This document shows, in pieces, positions 57,601 to 64,000 of a stretch of DNA of 64,000 nt. Position 1 is the first letter of the stretch. Every line of letters begins with the position of its first letter. Under the pieces are notes generated by a model that was not told the DNA's origin, did not search any database, and worked only from the letters and a program-made list of their open reading frames with translations. The translations under genes and the position numbers were made by a program. The DNA is from Helicobacter enhydrae (GTDB taxonomy: Bacteria; Campylobacterota; Campylobacteria; Campylobacterales; Helicobacteraceae): assembly GCF_001693335.1 (NCBI RefSeq), contig NZ_CP016503.1, positions 1,488,001 to 1,552,000 of the forward strand, given 5' to 3'.

Positions 57601-58123
57601 GCAATGCTTGAGCCTGATTGTCTGTGTTGTCAAACAAAAGATGAAAAAGCACAGAAAACAACAAAAACGCTAGAAAAACCCCAAAAATGTTTGCGGCATT
57701 GATGCAACTATTGGCTTGTCCGAGATTTGTGTTGCCCACTAGTTCTTTGATGTAACCCAATTTGGCAGGTAGAAAAAATGCAGATTGAATCGCAAAAAGA
57801 AAAGTCAAACAAAAAGCCAACCAAAAACTGCCATTGTAATAGCATAGCGTGGTGAGAATGCTTAGGCACAAAAGAGCCAAAGAAGAATATATGATGACTT
57901 TTGCTTTGGCGCGCGTGTCGGTCACAAAGCTTGATAGACTAGAGAAGAGCAAAAAAGGAAGGATGGCAAGAATCCCAAGAGCGATAGGAAGATAGCTATC
58001 GCCCACAAAGAGCTGGTAGATGGTGTTTGCCAAAATAACGATGTGCCCATAATGGATCAAAGTGTTCAAAAATCCAATGAGCAAAAAAGAAAAAAACCCT
58101 TTGATCTTGAGTAAGTCCTGCAT
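54620..58123 (-). CDS. LplT-Aas fusion: lysophospholipid transporter / acyltransferase / acyl-ACP synthetase
   Basis: 1167 residues. Residues ~1-400 are an MFS transporter with about twelve helices (LplT-like). At about 425-620 a PlsC-type acyltransferase has GNHLSFIDW (HX4D) and FPEGSVSKHGHL. At about 640-1150 an AMP-binding domain has FSSGSEGTPKGVMLNH, EGYGATETTP and WYKTGDKGHIDCDG. In E. coli LplT and Aas are separate neighbours; here all three are one chain, which would import lysophospholipids and re-acylate them at the inner membrane. ATG 58123 follows AAGGATAGG. dxr is 59 bases upstream on the same strand. Confidence 0.9.
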   Translation of the reverse strand: MQDLLKIKGFFSFLLIGFLNTLIHYGHIVILANTIYQLFVGDSYLPIALGILAILPFLLFSSLSSFVTDTRAKAKVIIYSSLALLCLSILTTLCYYNGSFWLAFCLTFLFAIQSAFFLPAKLGYIKELVGNTNLGQANSCINAANIFGVFLAFLLFSVLFHLLFDNTDNQAQALQSISAVGFLLIALASLEVLLTYALPIFQAIEQTSHFDLGAYMQGTMFKTRLANMMSQKTIWAPLISLAVYCFALQIYIVFSTNSLSFSLEAVSSLPLSLIGTGICIGYYVVYSFSRHYLELGLVPFGLLLTALSSLLFLIFDTQSPLWLYLLLGVGFGLFVIPLTALIQFQTHAKHLGNTLATALFFCALALFACFVMAIVFSVFQINPIWAFGIACVLILWNGAYLLVQMPFLLVRLLVTLAFNQRYRLMVEGFEHIPTQGGALLLGNHLSFIDWAIVQMAIPRRVYFAMEHNVYSKWYIKWFLDRFGIIAITPSQEESVAAKINQYLENGEIVCLFPEGSVSKHGHLNEFKESYETICQSLNPDLASIIPFYIRGLWGSSFSRSSEQFQARNHSFFSKRNITIAFGESVYLHTPKEKLKSIIFDLSFQAWRSHCKRMPTLGHSWINTAKANLDKIAIVDSISGEYSYRKLLALTLLLAQRLRTHTDKSPKPSSTAFAPRSECIGILLPASFASTLCNLAILLASKVSVNLNFTSGAKSVALAIEASSIRKIFTSKTFLDKLSDKGIIFDFGDATLIYMEDLAQEFKSQKLKILGYLLAVTLTPSVLLKRYFSPENDIDSVATILFSSGSEGTPKGVMLNHLNIMSNIHQISDVLCVQDDDAILSSLPPFHAFGLTVTTFLPLLTGIPSITHPDPTDALGIAKAIAKNEVTIMCGTSTFLNIYTRSPKVESAMFETLRVVVSGAEKLKEEIRKHFESKFHIPILEGYGATETTPVVSVNLPNKFDAQSWHLHTASKQGSVGMPLPGTTIRIVDPHTLEALKHGEDGLILVGGHQVMVGYLNDPQKTDEVIVQLDGIRWYKTGDKGHIDCDGFLYITDRYSRFAKIGGEMVSLGRIEEEISVLLAPYERFAQTRVLAIALDDSKKGEAVVLLIQTQDEATYQEAIQHIKASSIPALYKPSQYFLVETIPLLGSGKTDFKGAKDIALRARESSK

Positions 58124-58182
58124 TCCTATCCTTTGTTGATGAGTTTTTGCATTGTAACAGAAAAGATGCGCGATGGATGATG

Positions 58183-59283
58183 TTAGGTGTGCGTGGCAAT
58201 CGCTGATCGCGTATAGAGACGAATCTCTTGATCAAACTCTTTGATCTCTTGGATGGAGGCAAGAGAGGGGAGGGTGTCGAAGCGATTGAAAGCAAGCAAA
58301 ACCAAATCAAGCATTTTTCCAAAGTTGTATTTGCCTTGCAAAAACCCATCTACCGCGACTTCATTGCTTGCATTGAGGATGATGCCGAGTTTGGGTTGTG
58401 CTAGAAGATGTGTTTTGAGTTGCCAGAGTGGATAGCGTTGCGGATCGATGGTCTCAAATCGGAAGCTTGGGCAGTCTTGCAAATCTAGCGTGGGGATGAA
58501 AGAGCGTTGCGCGGCTTGGAGGGGATCCAAAGCATAGGAGAGTGCAAGTTTCATATCAGGTTTGGCAAGGTGCAAACTGATTGAGCCATCGCAAAATGCA
58601 ACCATTGCGTGGATGAGGGATTGGCGTTCGATCAGGGCGTCGATGTGTGGAGTGTGAAACAGATACGCCCCCTCAAGCAGTTCAAAAAGCTTGTTTGCCA
58701 TACTTGCAGAATCGATAGTGATTTTTTGCCCCATTTTCCAATTTGGGTGCTTGAGGGCGTTTTGGGCGTTTTGGGTGGGGATGTGTTGGATAGGCGTGTC
58801 GCGAAACGCCCCGCCACTTGCGGTGATGTAGAGTTGTTTGAAGGGGTGGTTTTGGCACAAATGCCACAGGCTAAAATGCTCACTATCGACAGGGATGATC
58901 GCTTGGGTGTCGATGAGCCACCCCCCACTCACTAGACTTTCTTTGTTGGCAAGGGCAACGCGTTTCCCCAATGAGATCGCATGTAAAGTCGGCTCCAATC
59001 CCGCAAACCCCACAAGTGCATTGAGCACAAGGGAGCTATCTGATGCACTGATTGCTTCAATCATCCCCTCTTGCCCCCAAAACACTTTGGCTCCACAAGG
59101 ATTGAGCTTGTCGATGTCTTTTTGGTCTGCGATGGCGACAAAGCGTGGTTGTAACTGCTTGATTTGCTGATTGAGGAGATCGATGTTTTTCCCTGCTACA
59201 AGGGTTTGTATGGGAATGTTTAGCTGTTGTGCGACTTCTATAGCACTACAACCAATAGAACCCGTGCTTCCTAAGAGAATCAT
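58183..59283 (-). CDS. dxr: 1-deoxy-D-xylulose 5-phosphate reductoisomerase
   Basis: 366 residues. NADPH site ILLGSTGSIGCSA, metal/substrate site VDSEHFSLW, ITASGGAFRDTP and SMANKLFELLEG. It makes MEP in the non-mevalonate isoprenoid pathway, upstream of the IspDF step. The frame opens at 59316; ATG 59283 overlaps the cdsA stop (TAATG) and gives the normal N-terminus. cdsA-dxr is a common bacterial pairing. Confidence 0.95.
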   Translation of the reverse strand: MILLGSTGSIGCSAIEVAQQLNIPIQTLVAGKNIDLLNQQIKQLQPRFVAIADQKDIDKLNPCGAKVFWGQEGMIEAISASDSSLVLNALVGFAGLEPTLHAISLGKRVALANKESLVSGGWLIDTQAIIPVDSEHFSLWHLCQNHPFKQLYITASGGAFRDTPIQHIPTQNAQNALKHPNWKMGQKITIDSASMANKLFELLEGAYLFHTPHIDALIERQSLIHAMVAFCDGSISLHLAKPDMKLALSYALDPLQAAQRSFIPTLDLQDCPSFRFETIDPQRYPLWQLKTHLLAQPKLGIILNASNEVAVDGFLQGKYNFGKMLDLVLLAFNRFDTLPSLASIQEIKEFDQEIRLYTRSAIATHT

Positions 59284-60074
59284 TAACTGAATGGGAAAAG
59301 GAGGGAGAGTAGGCAATACATTGCAATTCCTCCAAACAAGATTCCATCAAATCTGTCCAAAACCCCGCCGTGTCCGGGCAAAAGATTGCCACTATCTTTG
59401 ACTCCTGCCATCCGCTTGAGATAGCTCTCAAACAAATCTCCCATAATTGAGGTGATCGCGACAAACGCAGTGATCACAAGAGAGGAGATAAATCCACCGC
59501 TAGGTCCGATACCTAGCCAAAGCCCAAAACAAATGCCACAGAACAATCCTGAACCCACGCCCTCTAGCGTTTTGTTGGGTGAAGTTGGGCTAAGCGGAGT
59601 GTGTCCGATCAATTTCCCTCCGAAGTAGGCAGTTGTATCTGTGATAGCTACGGTGATAATAAGCCAAAGCAGACAAAAAATCCCCATTGTTCCCATTTGG
59701 GTATAAAGAGAGAACAAAACCAAAAAAGGAAGTGTGGGGTAGAGGAGTGGAAAAAGATATTTGGGAGAAAAAGATGTTTTGTAAGCGAGTATCCCTGCAA
59801 CAAACGCTGCACCCATAAGACCGGATTGAACGGGATTGGAAGAGAAAAATGCAACAATCCAAATCAGCACTGCACTCAAATAAGCAAAAGGGCTAGGTTT
59901 GAGAGAAAATAGGCGTAGGGATTCGTGGAATGCGACGAGATAAAACACGCCCAAAGTCGCCCATATCAAAATAGGGTTGTGATAATAAAGAATGACTGCA
60001 AGTAGCAGTATCAATCCGACACCAGTGTAATAACGCTTGATTTCTTGTGGGTTGAAAATTTTTTGAAAATTCAT
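59283..60074 (-). CDS. cdsA: Phosphatidate cytidylyltransferase
   Basis: 263 residues with about seven membrane helices. The C-terminal CdsA signature is intact (SPTSPNKTLEGVGSG; LFESYLKRMAGVKDSG, then LLPGHGGVLDRFDG). It makes CDP-diacylglycerol at the inner membrane, the precursor for phosphatidylglycerol via pgpA. ATG 60074 has GGAG upstream. Coupled to dxr through overlapping stop and start. Confidence 0.94.
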   Translation of the reverse strand: MNFQKIFNPQEIKRYYTGVGLILLLAVILYYHNPILIWATLGVFYLVAFHESLRLFSLKPSPFAYLSAVLIWIVAFFSSNPVQSGLMGAAFVAGILAYKTSFSPKYLFPLLYPTLPFLVLFSLYTQMGTMGIFCLLWLIITVAITDTTAYFGGKLIGHTPLSPTSPNKTLEGVGSGLFCGICFGLWLGIGPSGGFISSLVITAFVAITSIMGDLFESYLKRMAGVKDSGNLLPGHGGVLDRFDGILFGGIAMYCLLSLLFPFS

Positions 60075-60252
60075 CGTGACTCCAAAGCTTGTAGTGAAAA
60101 TCTCTAATCATATCACAAAAATATCAAGGCTTCCAAATTTGTAGGGGTGCATTGTGTTTGGGGGTTTCGGATGTGCCGACTTGTTGGCAAAAAGATTCTA
60201 GAATACTCATTGAGAGAGGGTGCCAAATGGGCGTTTGGATCTGACACCTCCT

Positions 60253-61113
60253 CTAGTTGTAACGAAACTCTAGATATTCTTGTGGCAATATGCAATCTTG
60301 TGCTTGAATGATTTGGGGGTAGATGTTGGCATTGTATCCTAGCTCAAAGAGTTTATCAATCGCTTGATATTGAATGGGGCTTAGTTTGATAGAGGATTGG
60401 TTGGCGTATAGGTTGAGATAGGTTTCTAAGTCTTGAGAATCAACACGCACAAGAGATCTCTCTAGAAGCATTGAGGAGAGAAGTTTTTTGTATTTTGTGG
60501 CAATTTGCACAGCTTTTGTGAGGATCTCCTCGCATTTGAGTGCTTTGATGAGTGGGAGATTGCGTGAGATCGCCATTCCTCCAAGTGGCAGTGGCAAATC
60601 AGCTTGAGCAAGTTCTAGCCAAATATCCCACAAATGTGTTTCTACTTCCAAAGAAGGATCGAAGTTTAGAATTTCCTCATGGATTAATACCCCAGCATCT
60701 ACCTCGCCCTCTAAAACACTTTTTTGAATATCCAAGAAGTTTTTGTAGATGATTTTTGCATTTGGGTATTTCAGCCTAAACAGCAACGCATTGCTTGTGT
60801 GCTGACCACTTAGGGCGACTTTGAAATGTTTTTTGAGAATCTTGCCCTTTTTTTTGATGAGCTTTGGACCATAGCCCTCACCGAAACTCACGCCTGTTGA
60901 GAGGAGTGCATAATCTTGGGCGATGAAAGGATAGACACCAAAAGAAATCGCTGTGATGGGGTATCGCTTCTGTAGTGCGTATTCGTTGAGGGTTTGAATA
61001 TCAAGGGCGATGTTTTGAAAATCAAAAGGCGTATTGACCCACCCAAAGACAATAGCATAATACATAAACAAATCATCAGCATCAGGGCTATGTGCAACAA
61101 TGTATCGATTCAT
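60253..61113 (-). CDS. mqnD: 1,4-dihydroxy-6-naphthoate synthase (futalosine menaquinone pathway)
   Basis: 286 residues. PF02621-type periplasmic-binding-like fold: SPDADDLFMYYAI at the N-terminus, YGPKLIKKKG in the middle and DAGVLIHEEILNF near residue 140. The SPxxxD start and length fit MqnD better than MqnA (chorismate dehydratase). It cleaves cyclic de-hypoxanthine futalosine. Next to recA as HP0152 is in H. pylori. Campylobacterota make menaquinone by this route. Confidence 0.8.
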   Translation of the reverse strand: MNRYIVAHSPDADDLFMYYAIVFGWVNTPFDFQNIALDIQTLNEYALQKRYPITAISFGVYPFIAQDYALLSTGVSFGEGYGPKLIKKKGKILKKHFKVALSGQHTSNALLFRLKYPNAKIIYKNFLDIQKSVLEGEVDAGVLIHEEILNFDPSLEVETHLWDIWLELAQADLPLPLGGMAISRNLPLIKALKCEEILTKAVQIATKYKKLLSSMLLERSLVRVDSQDLETYLNLYANQSSIKLSPIQYQAIDKLFELGYNANIYPQIIQAQDCILPQEYLEFRYN

Positions 61114-61182
61114 AAAAAACCTTAGAAAAGTTTGTTTTTCTAGGATTTTATACCAAAAAACTTATAAAAACAGAGGACTTAA

Positions 61183-61209
61183 GATAAAATATTTGAACTT
61201 AAAATATAA
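61183..61209 (+). promoter_or_regulatory. Possible recA promoter region
   Basis: Contains GATAAAAT and AATATAAAA, 25-50 bases before the recA ATG. Either could be the -10 element. No LexA-type box is seen. Confidence 0.3.
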
Positions 61210-61235
61210 AACGAGATTTAATCTAAGGAATGGAT

Positions 61236-62273
61236 ATGGCAATAGATGAACAACGCAAAAAAGCAATCGAGTTGGCACTCAAGCAAGTAGATAAAGCTTT
61301 TGGGAAAGGGGCTTTGGTGCGTTTGGGTGATAAACAAGTGGAAAAAATCGAGTGTATTTCTACAGGTTCTTTGGGGCTTGATATGGCTTTGGGGATTGGC
61401 GGGATCCCCAAAGGCAGAATCATAGAGATCTATGGTCCAGAGTCAAGTGGTAAAACAACATTGAGTTTGCAGATTATCGCAGAATGCCAAAGAAATGGCG
61501 GGATTTGTGCTTTTATCGACGCAGAACACGCACTTGATGTGTATTATGCAAAACGCTTGGGCGTGGATACTGAAAACCTTTTGGTTTCTCAACCTGATCA
61601 CGGGGAACAGGCGTTGGAGATTTTGGAAACATTGACACGCAGTGGAGCGGTGGATCTTGTCGTGATTGACTCTGTGGCAGCTCTCACGCCCAAAGCTGAA
61701 ATCGATGGAGATATGGGAGATCAGCATGTCGGTTTGCAAGCAAGGTTAATGAGCCACGCGTTGAGAAAGATCACAGGCGTGTTGCACAAAATGAATGCTA
61801 CGCTTATTTTTATCAATCAGATTCGAATGAAAATCGGAATGATGGGGTATGGAAGCCCTGAAACCACAACAGGTGGGAATGCTCTCAAGTTTTATGCTAG
61901 TGTGAGGATTGATATTAGGCGTATTGCCACACTCAAGCAGAACGAACAGCAAATCGGTAATCGTGCCAAAGCCAAAGTTGTCAAAAACAAAGTCGCCCCT
62001 CCTTTTAGAGAGGCGGAGTTTGATATTATGTTTGGCGAGGGGATTAGCAAAGAGGGTGAGATCATCGATTATGGAATCAAGCTTGATATCATTGACAAAA
62101 GTGGAGCTTGGCTAAGCTATGGTGCGACCAAGCTTGGGCAAGGAAGAGAAAATGCAAAAGTGTTTTTGAAAGAAAACGAAAACATAAGCGAAGAAATCAT
62201 TTCAAAAATCAAGGAGCAAATTGGAGTGGTGGAAGAAATACTTCCTTTACCTGCTGAACCAAACGAGGAGTGA
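61236..62273 (+). CDS. recA: Recombinase RecA
   Basis: 345 residues. Walker [27 protein letters not shown], loop 2 region [32 protein letters not shown] (only the key GGNALKF core need be cited) and the acidic C-terminus. Homologous recombination and repair. ATG 61236 is seven bases from AAGG and gives the classical start [17 protein letters not shown] 61230 is too close. eno begins three bases after the stop. Confidence 0.97.
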   Translation: MAIDEQRKKAIELALKQVDKAFGKGALVRLGDKQVEKIECISTGSLGLDMALGIGGIPKGRIIEIYGPESSGKTTLSLQIIAECQRNGGICAFIDAEHALDVYYAKRLGVDTENLLVSQPDHGEQALEILETLTRSGAVDLVVIDSVAALTPKAEIDGDMGDQHVGLQARLMSHALRKITGVLHKMNATLIFINQIRMKIGMMGYGSPETTTGGNALKFYASVRIDIRRIATLKQNEQQIGNRAKAKVVKNKVAPPFREAEFDIMFGEGISKEGEIIDYGIKLDIIDKSGAWLSYGATKLGQGRENAKVFLKENENISEEIISKIKEQIGVVEEILPLPAEPNEE

Positions 62274-62275
62274 AA

Positions 62276-63550
62276 ATGACATCAATTATCAATGTTGAGG
62301 CTTTTGAGGTTTTAGATAGTCGTGGCAATCCAACTCTAAAAGCAGAAGTTGTGCTTAGCGATGGGGCAAGGGGGAGTGCGATTGTCCCAAGTGGAGCAAG
62401 CACAGGCAAAAGAGAGGCTCTAGAGCTTAGGGATAAAGATTTGGGACGCTTTTTGGGCAAAGGTGTATTACAGGCTTGTGGAAGTGTCAATCACGCAATC
62501 AAAGACGCTTTGATCGGCAAAAACCCTTATGAGCAGAACAAAATTGATGCGATTTTAAAAGCACTTGATGGAAGTAGCAACTATGCGTTTTTGGGTGCTA
62601 ATGCGACTTTGGGTGTGAGTATGGCTGTCGCGAGGGCAAGTGCTGTGAGTTTGGGAATGCCACTATATCGTTATTTGGGTGGTGCAAACGCAAGTGTGTT
62701 GCCCACTCCAATGCTCAATATCATCAATGGCGGAAGTCACGCTGATAACAATGTGGATTTTCAAGAATATATGATTATGCCATTGGGCTTTGAAACTTTT
62801 GCAGAAGCTTTGCGTGCGAGTGCTGAAATCTACCAGCACCTCAAGAAGCTATTGATAGATATGGGGCAAAGCACAGCCATTGGTGATGAAGGAGGGTTTG
62901 CTCCAAATTTCAAAGACAATCAAGAGCCGATTGAAGCTATTTTGAAATCTATTGAGTTGGCAGGATATAAGCCACAAGAGCAAATTGCCATCGCCCTTGA
63001 TATTGCAAGTAGTGAGCTGATTGATGATGAGGGCAAGTATCATCTTAGAGGGGAAAATCGGGTGCTAGATTCTTGTGAGCTGATCGAGTATTATCAAATG
63101 CTTTGCCAAAAATATCCTATTGTTTCGATAGAGGATGGTTTGAGCGAGGATGATTGGAAAGGGTGGAAAGAGATGACAGATAGACTTGGGGACAAAATCC
63201 AACTTGTCGGAGATGATTTGTTTGTCACCAATCACACAATTGTGCAAGATGGGATCGATCAAGGGGTGGCAAATGCGGTTCTGATCAAGCCCAATCAAAT
63301 CGGCACGATCAGCCAAACAATGCAGACTATTAGACTTGCACAAAGAAATAACTATCGATGTATTATGAGTCATAGAAGTGGCGAGAGTGAAGATGTGTTT
63401 ATCGCAGATTTTGCAGTGGGTTTGAATACTGCACAAATCAAAACAGGAGCCACTGCACGCAGTGAGCGTATCGCCAAATACAATCGTTTGCTAGAGATTG
63501 AGCGTGAGCTAATCGGTGGTGAATATTTGGGTGGGAAGATTTTTGTATGA
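62276..63550 (+). CDS. eno: Enolase
   Basis: 424 residues. [17 protein letters not shown], substrate-loop [15 protein letters not shown], metal ligands in [10 protein letters not shown] and [10 protein letters not shown], and catalytic [11 protein letters not shown]. Converts 2-phosphoglycerate and PEP. ATG 62276 follows GAGGAG; recA-eno is the HP0153-HP0154 order. Overlaps the next start by four bases. Confidence 0.97.
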   Translation: MTSIINVEAFEVLDSRGNPTLKAEVVLSDGARGSAIVPSGASTGKREALELRDKDLGRFLGKGVLQACGSVNHAIKDALIGKNPYEQNKIDAILKALDGSSNYAFLGANATLGVSMAVARASAVSLGMPLYRYLGGANASVLPTPMLNIINGGSHADNNVDFQEYMIMPLGFETFAEALRASAEIYQHLKKLLIDMGQSTAIGDEGGFAPNFKDNQEPIEAILKSIELAGYKPQEQIAIALDIASSELIDDEGKYHLRGENRVLDSCELIEYYQMLCQKYPIVSIEDGLSEDDWKGWKEMTDRLGDKIQLVGDDLFVTNHTIVQDGIDQGVANAVLIKPNQIGTISQTMQTIRLAQRNNYRCIMSHRSGESEDVFIADFAVGLNTAQIKTGATARSERIAKYNRLLEIERELIGGEYLGGKIFV

Positions 63551-63843
63551 CATCACAAGAAAAAGAAGCCCTAGAAGCTTCGTTTCAAAAACAAAGTGGG
63601 AGATCTAGGTTTATACGCATACGCTGGCGTATTGTGATTATTGTGTGTGGGGTTTTTTGGATTGGTTGGTATGCGACGGAGCTTTTGTATGGCAATTATT
63701 CGCGTCAGATTTTGCAAGAACTTCGGGAACAAGAGCAGTATTTGAAGCAAAAGGTCAATCAGCTTCAGGCACAAAATGTGAAATTGCAAAAAGTGATTTT
63801 TGAGCTTAAGGGATTGGAACCAAATCTTGAGGAAAAGAAATGA
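63547..63843 (+). CDS. FtsB/DivIC-like septum formation protein
   Basis: 98 residues. A basic cytoplasmic N-terminus ([11 protein letters not shown]) precedes one transmembrane helix (about 28-45, [18 protein letters not shown]), then a periplasmic coiled coil ([20 protein letters not shown]). This is the FtsB/DivIC layout, bridging divisome components. HP0155 occupies the same place. Starts within the eno stop (ATGA overlap) and overlaps the next gene's start by four bases. Confidence 0.8.
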   Translation: MTSQEKEALEASFQKQSGRSRFIRIRWRIVIIVCGVFWIGWYATELLYGNYSRQILQELREQEQYLKQKVNQLQAQNVKLQKVIFELKGLEPNLEEKK

Positions 63844-64000
63844 CTATGATAAGAATGTGTTTGTTTTTGATGATTGTGTGTGGGTTGTTTGGTCGCGAAG
63901 ATCCTTTTGAGTTGAAAATTACTCCCAAAACAACTCCCCAAAGTGTAGAGGGCGAGAATAAAAATTTTTTGGAAGACATTAAAGTCCAGCTCCCAAGCAC
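63840..64000 (+). CDS. AMIN-domain-type secreted protein (3' end missing)
   Basis: First 53 codons only. Signal peptide (IRMCLFLMIVCGLFG), then REDPFELKITP, the usual lead-in to an AMIN domain. Such proteins bind peptidoglycan in the periplasm; HP0156 is the matching H. pylori gene. ATG 63840 overlaps the FtsB-like stop by four bases. Confidence 0.65.
   Translation, partial: MTMIRMCLFLMIVCGLFGREDPFELKITPKTTPQSVEGENKNFLEDIKVQLPS

Overview
The window is about 40% G+C, densely packed and rich in TTG-coded leucine. Its gene order repeatedly matches Helicobacter pylori and, in one stretch, Campylobacter jejuni (as I recall those genomes). Examples are pgpA / ATP-sulfurylase-like / HP1021-type regulator / ispDF / mrp; ligA / cheV / aspS / adk / ppa; pyrB / lipoprotein / tlyA / ribF; and mqnD / recA / eno / ftsB-like / AMIN protein. 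This points to a Helicobacter species other than H. pylori, or a close relative in the Campylobacterota. I cannot name the species. I see no rRNA, tRNA, CRISPR array, transposase or prophage gene.

Layout. 1-6116 (+): end of a biotin carboxyl-transferase subunit, then ddl, a hydrolase, murF, a HIT protein and an ankyrin protein, with start and stop codons touching or overlapping. 6102-17781 (-): xseA, a VTT-domain membrane protein, alr, cytochrome c553, glcD with a PgbA-N-like gene, a 1 kb repeat-filled gap, csd3, a SPOR protein, glyA, lysS and cvpA. 17871-19918 (+): lnt and an outer membrane barrel. 19998-25356 (-): four tandem copies of a small secreted protein, then pgpA, the ATP-sulfurylase relative, the HP1021-type regulator and ispDF. 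25549-34506: mrp, lptF/G-pth-rplY, a class V aminotransferase, an outer membrane protein, pyrB, a lipoprotein, tlyA and ribF. 34513-39066 (-): two near-identical TsdA-like dihaem cytochromes and ligA. 39226-53410 (+): cheV, aspS, adk, ppa, the hefABC-type efflux system and a 1650-residue autotransporter. 53411-54619 is a second repeat-filled gap. 54620-61113 (-): a fused LplT-Aas protein, dxr, cdsA and mqnD. 61236-64000 (+): recA, eno, an FtsB/DivIC-like protein and the start of an AMIN protein.

The genes are mostly housekeeping: cell wall and shape (ddl, murF, alr, csd3, SPOR protein), isoprenoids (ispDF, dxr), menaquinone (mqnD), envelope lipids (lnt, pgpA, cdsA, lplT-aas, lptF/G), translation (lysS, aspS, pth, rplY, tlyA) and DNA maintenance (xseA, ligA, recA). 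Accessory material lies in four places: the four-paralogue secreted cluster, the duplicated cytochromes with a decayed ligA fragment between them, the large autotransporter, and two inverted copies of a hairpin-bounded repeat at 11.7-12.2 and 53.9-54.3 kb.

Most novel observations: (1) a composite repeat with G-run/C-run hairpins, present as two inverted copies 42 kb apart that share a 95/95 and a 155/157 identical block; (2) a ligA pseudogene relic that records a tandem ligA+cytochrome duplication; (3) four tandem DUF5666-like secreted paralogues; (4) an ATP-sulfurylase homologue that has lost its catalytic motifs but keeps its Cys/His knuckle, next to a redox-type orphan regulator; (5) a nine-G tract inside ribF.
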